DNA of 16,322 bases, taken from contig JAOUGQ010000042.1 in the NCBI GenBank assembly GCA_029865515.1, positions 1-16,322 on the forward strand, read 5' to 3'. Made by a program: the position numbers and the translations under genes. The notes below the pieces were generated by a model, which worked only from the letters and a program-made list of their open reading frames with translations, did not search any database and was not told the origin of the DNA. This document shows positions 7,364 to 14,188 of the stretch, in pieces (positions within the stretch are counted from its first letter, which is position 1; each line of letters begins with the position of its first letter). The DNA is from Nitrospirota bacterium (lineage in GTDB: Bacteria; Nitrospirota; Nitrospiria; Nitrospirales; UBA8639).

Positions 7364-8287
7364 CTACCAGGATTCCGCTCGAACCGTGAGGGGGATAATT
7401 CCACTTTGTTCAAGGCCAAGGGTTAGCTGTCGACACGCCATCACATTCCCGCACATACGAAGATGGGATTGGGACAAATCAGGCACAAGGCTCTGAAGTG
7501 GAGTGATATCAATATGATCACCCCCTGACTTTCCACGCTCAACTCGCACTATTCGTCCTTTCAGATATCCCCAGGCATCGGGCCAGGATCGCGTTAAAAC
7601 TGGTTGGTACCGGAAATGTTGCGGAAATTGTTTCTCAAGAGACAACAACTCCTCATGGAGCATTAATTGGCCTGCATGACGAACGCTGGCCACCAGGGTT
7701 AGGCGCACTCCATGTCTCACCCCCTGCTGTCCAAAATCCTTGGCAGCCATGTATTGGACATACGACAAAAATGGTGTGATACCCGTGCCAAAGGCCACAC
7801 AGACCATTTGCATCTCTTCCCATTTTCCATCATCCTCCAAGCGAAGATTCGCGGGTTTACACACCATGGTATTTTCATACACCATAGCGACACGCTCAGC
7901 CTGATCCAGATTAATCCGAACATCAACCGTCTTTTCCTTCTCAAACCAATCGTTTGCCATTTCTGACTGCCACCACGCGGATGTATCTGCATGGTCTTGA
8001 TGGGTGTGATTAATCAACGTCTCCAGCAGGCGCGGCGCATTGCATGCGGAATTTGACCGTGTATACATTCGTCGTCGGTACTTGCCAGTCCGTGCCCCCC
8101 ATGGCTTGGCCAAAAAGGCCGTACCCGGACGCATAGTATCCTGGATAACATACAATTTCCCCGCTATTTCAATCTCCTCAGGCAAGGCTAACTGCACCAA
8201 ACGAATTTCTCCTGGATCAATAGTCCGTAATTGATGAATACGAGCAGGGACAACATGTTCCATGGCTATCTCAATTTCTGCCAACAA
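7364..8287 (-). CDS. Ferredoxin-NADP(+) reductase-like FAD flavoprotein
   Basis: Predicted FAD enzyme moving electrons between NAD(P)H and a carrier such as ferredoxin, in the cytoplasm. It has 307 residues. The N-terminal FAD barrel ends in RRRMYTRSNSA (71-81), the counterpart of the FNR R-x-Y-S-x-x-S motif. The pyridine-nucleotide domain has VAFGTGITPFLSYVQYM (164-180), the GTGxxPF glycine loop, then LTLVASVRHAGQL and LRMCGN (276-281, the CG(N/P) motif). It ends with AESW, echoing the aromatic C-terminus of bacterial Fpr enzymes. Between the FAD and NADP motifs about 75 residues (82-155) form an insertion longer than usual. The TTG at 8287 has GGGGAG four bases upstream; ATG 8263 is the alternative. 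No ferredoxin or other redox gene adjoins it. Confidence 0.82.
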   Translation of the reverse strand: MLAEIEIAMEHVVPARIHQLRTIDPGEIRLVQLALPEEIEIAGKLYVIQDTMRPGTAFLAKPWGARTGKYRRRMYTRSNSACNAPRLLETLINHTHQDHADTSAWWQSEMANDWFEKEKTVDVRINLDQAERVAMVYENTMVCKPANLRLEDDGKWEEMQMVCVAFGTGITPFLSYVQYMAAKDFGQQGVRHGVRLTLVASVRHAGQLMLHEELLSLEKQFPQHFRYQPVLTRSWPDAWGYLKGRIVRVERGKSGGDHIDITPLQSLVPDLSQSHLRMCGNVMACRQLTLGLEQSGIIPLTVRAESW

Positions 8288-8356
8288 TCTCCCCGTGCGA
8301 CAAGAAAAACCATTGGGAGAAATGCCGAGTCATTTTCACACCCAGGAAGAACCCGT

Positions 8357-8385
8357 TTGATTCTGTCATTCAGATAATTTAGTAT
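8357..8385 (+). promoter_or_regulatory. Candidate sigma-70-type promoter for flgM
   Basis: TTGATT (8357-8362), 17-base spacer, TAGTAT (8380-8385); each hexamer matches consensus at four of six positions. It would give a leader of about 30 bases before the flgM ATG. No good sigma-28 -35 element was found here. Prediction only. Confidence 0.4.
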
Positions 8386-8422
8386 TTCTCAGCAATATGG
8401 GAACACTATAAAAAATAAACTG

Positions 8423-8767
8423 ATGAATCCACTTTCTTCCATCCCACCAGCGCTCCCACAAGCTCGCGTCCCTTCTTCACTGGAGAACACTGTTTCTTCA
8501 TCTTCTCCAGACTCGGTAAAAGGAACATCAGCCTCATCTTCCAGTCCTTCCATGGATGTTGTTTCGCTTTCCATTCCTACCCAAGAAGTCTCCCATTACC
8601 TCGAACAAATGTCTCAGATTCCGGATATTCGACAAGAACGAATTACGCATATTCAGAAAGCTCTTGCCTCAAATTCCTACGTCGTCTCTCCAGAAAAATT
8701 AGCGGACAAATTCCTTGACGAACTCCATTCTCAACCGCAGGGAAACCGACCTTCAACAGCTTCGTAA
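8423..8767 (+). CDS. flgM: Anti-sigma-28 factor FlgM
   Basis: Inhibitor that binds the flagellar sigma factor FliA (sigma-28) until the hook-basal body is finished and FlgM is exported. The 114-residue protein has the FlgM C-terminal sigma-binding part: VSLS (47-50) at the start of the domain, then IPDIRQERITHIQKAL (66-81), NSYVVSPEKLADKFLDEL (84-101). This matches the family pattern D-x-R-x-x-(R/K)-(I/V)-x-x-(I/L)-(R/Q)-x-A-(I/L)-...-Y-x-(V/I)-...-(K/E)-(L/I)-A-(D/E)-K. The first 45 residues are Ser/Pro-rich and disordered, making it somewhat longer than typical FlgM. Nothing like a Shine-Dalgarno sequence precedes the ATG (TATAAAAAATAAACTG). It is separated from other flagellar genes, with a PilZ gene 216 bases downstream. 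Confidence 0.87.
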   Translation: MNPLSSIPPALPQARVPSSLENTVSSSSPDSVKGTSASSSSPSMDVVSLSIPTQEVSHYLEQMSQIPDIRQERITHIQKALASNSYVVSPEKLADKFLDELHSQPQGNRPSTAS

Positions 8768-8983
8768 CTTTCTCGCCTCCTACCTGCGCTCTTGTTCCAG
8801 GGGGAAAAAATACAATTTCGTGGAATGATCGATTAGCGCAGTAGCAAGTCCTTCTTGAAAACATTGTAGAATTTCTGACTTGTTCCTGTACATTCCAATG
8901 ATTTACTGTATTTTATGAGTCAGTCATATTGCAGGTAGAAAATTGCCCTTGTAGCATGATCTCATTAGACCGACAAGGAAATC

Positions 8984-9643
8984 ATGAATACGGCTACGCC
9001 CCACCTGCCCATAGGTTCAAATTCGATTTGGTTGACCCTTCCCTCCACGCCAGAGAATCTGTTAATCCAAACATATTTATTAGGACTAGGAGCCGATCAC
9101 TCCCTTCTCTGCGCCCTCCCTGAAGACCGAGAGCTTGACTTCCTAAAGTCCGGCATTCCTTGTAAAGGCCGTTCCAGTATTGATGGAGAAATTTATGAAT
9201 TTGAAACGGTCATTCAAGAAATACTCACAAAGCCTCCGACAATTCGATTGGCGGCCCCACAAAGCATTTCACGGCAGAATCCTCGCTCATTTCCTCGTTT
9301 GACGGTCAATCTGACTGGAGCCGTTCGGCCCCTTAGCGACAAAGGACATATTCTTGCCGTCCTTCCTGTTCGGCTCAGTAACCTTTCTCCGACGGGTTGT
9401 CAGTTTAGTGTGACCCCTTCGGCATGGCCCATTGTCTCTTCATTGCATCTCTGCATTAGTTGCCGATTACCGGGTTTTCACCATCATTCCAAATTTTCCG
9501 GGTCCATTGAATGGGTTGATCCCGCAAAGGAATTAGTGCTTGGAGTCAAATTCCTCTTCCCTTCCACCCGAGACGCAGCCAATCAAGATATAATGGGGTG
9601 GTATACCTCTCAACGAGCCCATCTGGTCAATACCACAGCATAA
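8984..9643 (+). CDS. PilZ-domain protein, YcgR-like (c-di-GMP effector)
   Basis: Probable cytoplasmic c-di-GMP receptor. It has 219 residues. The N-terminal half (about 10-90) is a beta-rich module like the flagellar-brake YcgR_N/PilZN domain (SIWLTLPSTPENLLIQTYLLG...). The linker contains the c-di-GMP switch R101-S-F-P-R105 (RxxxR), and the PilZ barrel carries N133-x-S135-x-x-G138 in VRLSNLSPTGCQF, fitting (D/N)xSxxG. Strands continue through SGSIEWVDPAKELVLGVKF (about 168-186). The ATG at 8984 has AAGGA close upstream. Standing just after flgM, it may act as a flagellar brake or a motility-to-sessility switch; that role is inferred from domain layout and neighbour only. Confidence 0.85.
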   Translation: MNTATPHLPIGSNSIWLTLPSTPENLLIQTYLLGLGADHSLLCALPEDRELDFLKSGIPCKGRSSIDGEIYEFETVIQEILTKPPTIRLAAPQSISRQNPRSFPRLTVNLTGAVRPLSDKGHILAVLPVRLSNLSPTGCQFSVTPSAWPIVSSLHLCISCRLPGFHHHSKFSGSIEWVDPAKELVLGVKFLFPSTRDAANQDIMGWYTSQRAHLVNTTA

Positions 9644-9833
9644 ACCATATTCGCCCCCGAAGATCCCTCCCATATTCTTCATCTGGTAATGCTCAGTTTC
9701 TGGTGATCGAATGGTCTTTTTCGACATCGAATGGATTCATTAAATTCTCTCGGTTCCTTTTAAATCATAGCTTTTGGATGACGTATTCCACCCAAAGTCC
9801 TAATGCTTGAGAATAGAATCCGACCTTGGGCAG

Positions 9834-9863
9834 TTGCCTGTTTAGAGGTTTTCTTATTACAAT
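9834..9863 (+). promoter_or_regulatory. Candidate promoter for the DAHP synthase gene
   Basis: TTGCCT (9834-9839), 18-base spacer, TACAAT (9858-9863). The -10 matches five of six consensus bases, the -35 four. It lies about 80 bases before the ATG in the 302-base gap between the PilZ and DAHP synthase genes. The rest of the gap is A+T-rich and shows no attenuator, leader peptide or other gene. Confidence 0.45.
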
Positions 9864-9945
9864 AAGTCTAAATATCATATCTTTTTAATATTTTTTACTA
9901 TTCTGAGTTCCCAGAAGCTCTCTATTCTTACCCAGGACGTATAGC

Positions 9946-11022
9946 ATGCCCGAACTAATTAACAACCGAAACATTATCGATATCTCTCCACTTCCTACAC
10001 CTAAACAGATGCAGAATGCACTTCCCTTGCCTGAAGAAACCGGGCAGATGGTTCTTCAATCTCGGCAAGCCATTCGAGATATTCTTCATGGACGAGACTC
10101 GCATCGCTTACTGGTCATTATTGGTCCGTGTTCGATACATGACCCGAAAGCGGCCATTCTGTATGCTGAACGCCTAAAAAAGGTGTCTGATCGAATTCGC
10201 GAGCATGCCTTTGTTGTTCTCAGGACCTACTTTGAAAAGCCACGCACGACTGTGGGTTGGAAAGGACTCATTAACGATCCGCACTTAGACGGCTCTTGCG
10301 ATATTGGAGTAGGGTTTGAACTGGCTCGTTCTATTTTGCTCAACATCAATAATCTGGGCATGCCCTGTGCGACTGAATTTCTTGATCCTGTCACTCCTCA
10401 GTATATTTCTGACTTGATTAGTTGGGCGGCAATAGGAGCTCGGACGACCGAGAGCCAGACCCATCGGGAAATGGCCAGTGGATTGTCCATGCCAGTCGGA
10501 CTAAAAAACGGGACGGACGGAGGCCTTCAAGTCGCACTCAATGCCATGATTGCAGCCCGACACCCACAGAGTTTCATTGGTGTGAATGCCGAAGGCCTCA
10601 CCTCAATCATCAAAACGAACGGAAATCCAGATCGACACCTTGTCCTTCGTGGAGGCGGCGGACGAGTGAATTATAATCCAGAGGATATCTTGTCGGCCGT
10701 TCGTTGTTTGTCGAATGAAGGTATTCGTCGTCCGATCATGGTCGACTGCTCCCATGGCAACTCAGAAAAGGATCATACCCGCCAGGTTCCAGTAGCTCGA
10801 TCAGTCGTCAATCAATACACGAGTGGACAACTAGCCATCATGGGTCTGTTGATTGAGAGCAACCTGAAACCAGGAAATCAAAAATGGGAGGCAGGAAAAC
10901 CCCTGGAAACGGGAGTATCTATTACAGATGCATGCATCGGGTGGGAAGAAACAGAACACCTTCTTGATGATTTGGCAGAAACTATGGACAAATCCGCCAA
11001 AAGTAAAGTCTTGTCTTCTTGA
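9946..11022 (+). CDS. 3-deoxy-7-phosphoheptulonate (DAHP) synthase, class I AroG/F/H type
   Basis: First enzyme of the shikimate pathway: condenses phosphoenolpyruvate and erythrose 4-phosphate to DAHP in the cytosol, committing carbon to aromatic amino acids. The 358 residues align along the whole length of E. coli AroG (350). Metal ligands are in place: C62 (GPCSIHD, 60-66), H270 (DCSHGNS), E304 (LLIESN) and D328 (SITDACIGWE). Substrate-binding segments include VLRTYFEKPRTTVGWKG (91-107), GARTTESQ (165-171, R166 and E169 region), K187 in LKNGTDG, and R235 in LVLRGGG. The N-terminal arm (1-40), which carries allosteric contacts in this subclass, is present, so feedback inhibition by an aromatic amino acid is likely; which one cannot be told. 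CAGGA stands eight bases before the ATG. It is not in an aro operon. Confidence 0.96.
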   Translation: MPELINNRNIIDISPLPTPKQMQNALPLPEETGQMVLQSRQAIRDILHGRDSHRLLVIIGPCSIHDPKAAILYAERLKKVSDRIREHAFVVLRTYFEKPRTTVGWKGLINDPHLDGSCDIGVGFELARSILLNINNLGMPCATEFLDPVTPQYISDLISWAAIGARTTESQTHREMASGLSMPVGLKNGTDGGLQVALNAMIAARHPQSFIGVNAEGLTSIIKTNGNPDRHLVLRGGGGRVNYNPEDILSAVRCLSNEGIRRPIMVDCSHGNSEKDHTRQVPVARSVVNQYTSGQLAIMGLLIESNLKPGNQKWEAGKPLETGVSITDACIGWEETEHLLDDLAETMDKSAKSKVLSS

Positions 11023-11162
11023 AAATTCTAATACCCTACGACCCAAAACCCAGACCTACCCATCATTTCTCTCAGCTACCTTCGCGGCCCTTCTTTAAAA
11101 CGAGAGAGTGCCTTTTCTACCTATTTCACCTTTTACCTGCAACGCTTTATTTAATTAGCAAT

Positions 11163-11180
11163 AGCCAAAAAACCTTGGCT
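11163..11180. repeat. Hairpin between convergent DAHP synthase and merC genes
   Basis: AGCCAA (11163-11168) / TTGGCT (11175-11180) around the loop AAAACC. It lies in the 235-base gap between two converging units and may help termination in either direction, but no proper T-tract follows on either strand. Confidence 0.35.
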
Positions 11181-11257
11181 TCATTCATGCTGCGTTAGGG
11201 AACAGAGGCAAAAGCCACCCAAATGCACAGGATGTAAACCAACCAGTATAAGAAAAC

Positions 11258-11743
11258 TTATGAATTGGAAGATAAGTCGGGAAGGGGTTGAATCTTGGAA
11301 GAACATGCTTGGTGAGTATGCTCATGGGTATGACAACCCAAGCTGTGGCACAAACGTCGATTCCAAAATCCGGCTAAAGCAATCATTGAGGCTCCAATAA
11401 CATCGAGAAAAACCTCCTGGCTACCGCCTGACTCAATCCAAAGGTGCGAAGCAGTCAACACCAAGAGACCCCCAGCGGTTATAAGGGCTGGACGAATATC
11501 TTGATGCCGAGGATAGGTCGCCAACAACCCAAAACCAGCTAACAAGCCAATCACGCCCAAAAACATCCATTCCGTGGTATCGGCCCAAAAGACCCCCAAC
11601 ATTCCATCAAGGCCGTCCCAGGAATGTGCGGCAACAACTGGGAGAGCGAGCAATGCCAATGGGGTCAGCGCACAGTGCACAGCACAGACCAGGGAAGCGA
11701 TAGATCCTGCTTTCGAAAGTTTTGGGCCAAGGGTATTAATCAT
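11258..11743 (-). CDS. MerC-domain integral membrane protein with Cys/His-rich tail
   Basis: Small inner-membrane protein of the MerC family, members of which bind or move metal ions such as Hg(II). From ATG 11743 it has 161 residues. Helix 1 carries the family hallmark SIASLVCAVHCALTPLALLALPVV (first part at 14-24, C20-x3-C24), followed by membrane segments at about 58-76 (WMFLGVIGLLAGFGLLA), 86-103 and 112-127. The C-terminus has LCHSLGCHTHEHTHQACSS (131-149): three Cys and five His, a likely soluble metal-binding tail. The ATG lies one base after the fur stop, so the two genes are almost certainly cotranscribed and translationally coupled; a longer start at 11818 would lie inside fur. Because no merA, merT or merP is present, the substrate is more likely an essential metal under Fur-family control than mercury, but this is inference. 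Confidence 0.82.
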   Translation of the reverse strand: MINTLGPKLSKAGSIASLVCAVHCALTPLALLALPVVAAHSWDGLDGMLGVFWADTTEWMFLGVIGLLAGFGLLATYPRHQDIRPALITAGGLLVLTASHLWIESGGSQEVFLDVIGASMIALAGFWNRRLCHSLGCHTHEHTHQACSSKIQPLPDLSSNS

Positions 11744-11744
11744 T

Positions 11745-12167
11745 TCATTGGCACTCTGGACATAGTCCTGTGAATTCCAAAGTATGCTCATCCACAATAA
11801 ATTGTGTCTGTCGTTCAATAAGTTTGGTCACTTTTTTCAAAGGGCATAACAACAAATCCACGATACGTCCACACACCTGACAACGAATGTGATGGTGATG
11901 TGTTCGCCCTTCTTTCAGTTCATACCGCAAGAGACCTTCCTGATGAAGGTCTAATTGGACGACAAGCCCCAGCTCTTTCAAAACATGTAATGTCCGGTAC
12001 ACCGTGACTAAATCAATCGAAACTTTTTCCTGGTGTAATTGCTCAAAAATTTCAGTGGCACTTAGGGGCTGATGAGTCCGCTCTAACAAGGCTAAAACCG
12101 CCTGTCGGGTACGGGTCATACGCCGACCGGTCGCTCGCAACCCTTTTTTTATGGCTGGTTCCAGCAT
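11745..12167 (-). CDS. Fur-family metal-responsive transcriptional repressor
   Basis: DNA-binding metalloregulator of 140 residues, the usual Fur size. The winged helix spans about 17-75, with the recognition region ATEIFEQLHQEKVSIDLVTVYRTLHVL (first part at 37-50). The metal module has H90-H93 followed by I-R-C96-x2-C99 and ends with C136-x2-C139: the two CxxC pairs make the structural Zn site, and the His cluster plus acidic residues the sensory site. Whether it is Fur, Zur, Mur or PerR cannot be decided from sequence alone; the MerC-type partner fits a metal-homeostasis role. It is first gene of the fur-merC operon. There is no clear Shine-Dalgarno sequence before ATG 12167. A near-palindromic site overlaps the predicted promoter, suggesting autoregulation. 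Confidence 0.93.
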   Translation of the reverse strand: MLEPAIKKGLRATGRRMTRTRQAVLALLERTHQPLSATEIFEQLHQEKVSIDLVTVYRTLHVLKELGLVVQLDLHQEGLLRYELKEGRTHHHHIRCQVCGRIVDLLLCPLKKVTKLIERQTQFIVDEHTLEFTGLCPECQ

Positions 12168-12200
12168 TAATAAGAGGCACTTTCCTCACAAATCAACTTC

Positions 12201-12224
12201 TTATTGCAAGTCTATTGCAAATAA
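12201..12224. promoter_or_regulatory. Candidate operator for the Fur-family repressor
   Basis: TTGCAA (12204-12209), five bases, TTGCAA (12215-12220), flanked by TTA on the left and TAA on the right (one base offset), giving a 24-base near-palindrome. Fur-family proteins bind such A+T-rich dyads. It starts 34 bases upstream of the fur ATG and overlaps the putative -10, a position suited to repression. Confidence 0.55.
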
Positions 12225-12246
12225 CATATTGGTAGGAGGTTGTCAA
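12218..12246 (-). promoter_or_regulatory. Candidate promoter of the fur-merC operon
   Basis: On the minus strand, a perfect TTGACA (plus-strand 12241-12246), a 17-base spacer, and a weaker TATTTG -10 (12218-12223). The -10 falls inside the TTGCAA dyad, so a bound repressor would block it. Leader length to the fur ATG would be about 45 bases. Confidence 0.5.
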
Positions 12247-12247
12247 T

Positions 12248-12346
12248 ATGACGAAGTCTTTAAGGTTTGCATCAACGAGAAAATGCATCCTATATACGGG
12301 AAAATTCAGGGAGACTTGGATATCAAGCCATTCTTTTAGGGCCTAG
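12248..12346 (+). CDS. Possible 32-residue small protein divergent from fur
   Basis: ATG 12248 is preceded by a full AGGAGGT (12234-12240) at seven bases, the ideal arrangement. The frame runs 32 codons to TAG at 12344-12346. The predicted peptide starts MTKSLRFASTRKCILYTGKF, is basic (about seven Arg/Lys) and resembles no family I know. It lies just after the candidate Fur-family operator, so if transcribed it could be under the same control. A chance match is quite possible. The remainder of the gap up to 12488 shows nothing else. Confidence 0.3.
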   Translation: MTKSLRFASTRKCILYTGKFRETWISSHSFRA

Positions 12347-12488
12347 AAATCACAGAAGGAATTTAAGCGAGATTTACTGCTCAGGAATTACAGGAAGAAG
12401 GTTCGGGGGAGAATTTCATAAAGAGCAGGACGCACAAGAGGCCATTCGTATTGAACAGCGGAGAACCTTCAGCAAGGAAGGGAACACG

Positions 12489-13043
12489 TTACTCTAAAAG
12501 CAAATCGGCTCGTCGATTGAATTGATGACAGTTATGTTCATCATCGACCTCACAAAGAACTAAGGTGTTCCCATATGAAACGACATCAAGTCGTTTGCGT
12601 GGTATCCCTAAATTAGCCAGATACTCTTTTACGGCTTTGGCGCGTCGAACACCCAAAATCATATTGTAACTTTCTGTGCCCCGTATATCCGTATGCCCTT
12701 CAATGGTGAGCCCATAACCAGGAAAGCGATTCATCCAATTAGCCGTGGCATCCAGACGGTCTTGAACCTCTGAAGTAATTTCCCAGCTATCAAAGGGAAA
12801 ATACACTGTTGGGAACGGGTCTATTTGGACATTTGTTTGAGATACACCATCCTCCGGGACGTCGGGAACAACCATTTCTGGTGATAGGGACGAGGAACTC
12901 GGGTTTCCTGATTTTGAGAGAGAAGTTAAGGTGAACGGTGGTGGCCCTGAGGGAATTGCTTCGGAGACCTGATGAGTCATGGATAACGATTCACAGCCCC
13001 ATGCCGCACACACAATGATGATTCCGAGTAATCGAATAAACAT
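12489..13043 (-). CDS. Pal-like peptidoglycan-associated lipoprotein (OmpA C-terminal domain)
   Basis: Probable outer-membrane lipoprotein holding the envelope to peptidoglycan. From ATG 13043 (184 residues) the signal peptide is MFIRLLGIIIVCAAWGC with lipid Cys17 (AWGC, an unusual -2 Trp). A Ser/Pro-rich linker (20-75) precedes an OmpA-like domain (78-184): VYFPFDSWEIT (80-90), LTIEGHTDIRGTESYN (112-127, with the GHTDxxG peptidoglycan site), LGVRRAKAVKEYL (130-142), VVSYGNTLVLC and NRRADLLL at the end. This is the Pal arrangement rather than full OmpA. The ATG has GGAGGGAG eight bases upstream; the longer frame to 13157 lacks a ribosome binding site. TolB, TolA and YbgF are not adjacent, so this may be a paralogue rather than the Tol-Pal member. 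Confidence 0.87.
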   Translation of the reverse strand: MFIRLLGIIIVCAAWGCESLSMTHQVSEAIPSGPPPFTLTSLSKSGNPSSSSLSPEMVVPDVPEDGVSQTNVQIDPFPTVYFPFDSWEITSEVQDRLDATANWMNRFPGYGLTIEGHTDIRGTESYNMILGVRRAKAVKEYLANLGIPRKRLDVVSYGNTLVLCEVDDEHNCHQFNRRADLLLE

Positions 13044-13323
13044 TAACGAACTCCCTCCATTTTCAAAATTTTTCGGTAGGACACCCAGCAGACTTAAGGA
13101 TATTTTGAGTTGGAACGATTTGGGGACAGGTACTTCGCCAATGCTGATAATTTGCATAGCGGAAGTCGTGTCGTCTTGTTGCCTTCAGAAATTCAAAAGA
13201 AACCGGCTTATTTGAATTATCAAAAATCAGCCAGATTTTCCTTTAATTTCAACTGAACGGTGGGCAGAGTGAAGGAGAAAGCCCCCTCTACAGACTTCTA
13301 AAGTGGTTGCAAGAATTATATTA

Positions 13324-13512
13324 TCATTTGCGTTTAAAGGGGTCATCCTGCAATTGGACCGACGACAACACATCATCAACCATAGAAAATGCATCAACCA
13401 CATTCCCACCTAAAGCCTGGAGAGACCCTGCAACCGCCATCCCGATTAAACTTATAAGCAACGCATATTCAATCGCGGCTGTTCCCTGCTCTTCGTTAAA
13501 AAACTTGTACAT
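13324..13512 (-). CDS. Flp/Tad-type (type IVb) pilin
   Basis: Structural subunit of a thin bundle-forming pilus assembled by a Tad system. The 62-residue prepilin has a short leader MYKFFNEEQG, then TAAIEYALLISLIGMAVAG, matching the Flp signature G-(A/T)-x-A-I-E-Y with Glu+5 and Tyr+6 after the predicted prepilin-peptidase cut at Gly10. A single hydrophobic helix runs to about residue 34, and the C-terminal part is short and hydrophilic (VVDAFSMVDDVLSSVQLQDDP, 38-58 approximately), ending in basic FKRK. The ribosome binding site AGGAGGT, eight bases before the ATG, is as strong as they come, suiting a highly made subunit. No tadABC, rcpAC or tadV peptidase gene is in the window. Confidence 0.9.
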   Translation of the reverse strand: MYKFFNEEQGTAAIEYALLISLIGMAVAGSLQALGGNVVDAFSMVDDVLSSVQLQDDPFKRK

Positions 13513-14188
13513 CCCCGGATACCTCCTCCTTAACTTTCTATATTTCAGGTATGCTTTGCTTCATCCCCACACAATGCAAAGGTCGAACCGATTGCACAAA
13601 GTTTCTCGTTGTCATGTCTTTCTCTCGCTTGACTTCATTCTTTTCTCCCAAATAGTCCTTACGAGGGACCACCAAATTAAACAAACATTCCCAAATCGAG
13701 AAAAACATCGACACTTCAAGGAATAGAGCAGGAAACCTCACCAGAAACGACAAAGAAGTTTCTGATACTCCCATAAACAGCCAAAGAAATTGTCAGCGAA
13801 CATGACAAATTTGATATGAATAACCGAAAAGACCTAGCAGGGTTTGCGCTATTGAAATAAGAAGAAAAGAAATCAAGAAAAAGAAGATTTCCTTGATGAT
13901 TTATCAGAACAATCCCAAATTCCTAAGAGATTAAGAGCAGAAAACCTCTCCCTGCTTCCCCACATATATCCCCGCCTCCTTCATAGGAGTGGAAAATGGA
14001 CGCTTCCAGAAATAATAAGGATAGCAGACATTAACCGTGCTCAGTTTTTCCCGAGAGGGCTGGCGCAATAAATTCAGTCAATCGCCAAATAGATTAGATT
14101 ATAGGCTTTGGTCTGAATTCCATTTCATTCGAATAGGAATACAAAATCCACCTGGCAGGAGAAAGAACCACAGGACGAATCAAATGGC
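13513..14188. other. Long intergenic region between pilin and histidine kinase
   Basis: About 680 A+T-rich bases. It must hold the flp promoter (minus strand) near its left end, but no confident hexamers were found, nor a -24/-12 sigma-54 site. A 78-codon minus-strand ORF (13538-13774) has a hydrophobic stretch but no ribosome binding site and is not supported. A 12-codon ORF at about 13996 on the plus strand has AGGAG before its ATG but is too short to call. Confidence 0.45.
13866..13894 (-). terminator. Weak hairpin with T-rich tail, possible terminator
   Basis: On the minus strand AAGGAAATC and GATTTCTTT pair over nine positions (one G-T) across an 11-base loop, followed by TCTTCTTATTT. 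It lies about 295 bases after the histidine kinase stop, so it might end that transcript. The stem is A+T-rich, so stability is doubtful. Confidence 0.3.

Noticed and set aside
8370..8377. TCAGATAA resembling a sigma-28 -10 (GCCGATAA) before flgM
   Set aside because: No TAAA-type -35 at the required distance; the sigma-70-like pair fits better.
12267..12497. 76-codon plus-strand ORF between fur and the Pal-like gene
   Set aside because: No ribosome binding site, runs into the 3' end of the Pal-like gene, and has no recognisable motif.
13538..13774. 78-codon minus-strand ORF with a hydrophobic stretch upstream of the pilin
   Set aside because: No ribosome binding site and composition typical of A+T-rich noncoding DNA; it occupies the expected pilin promoter region.
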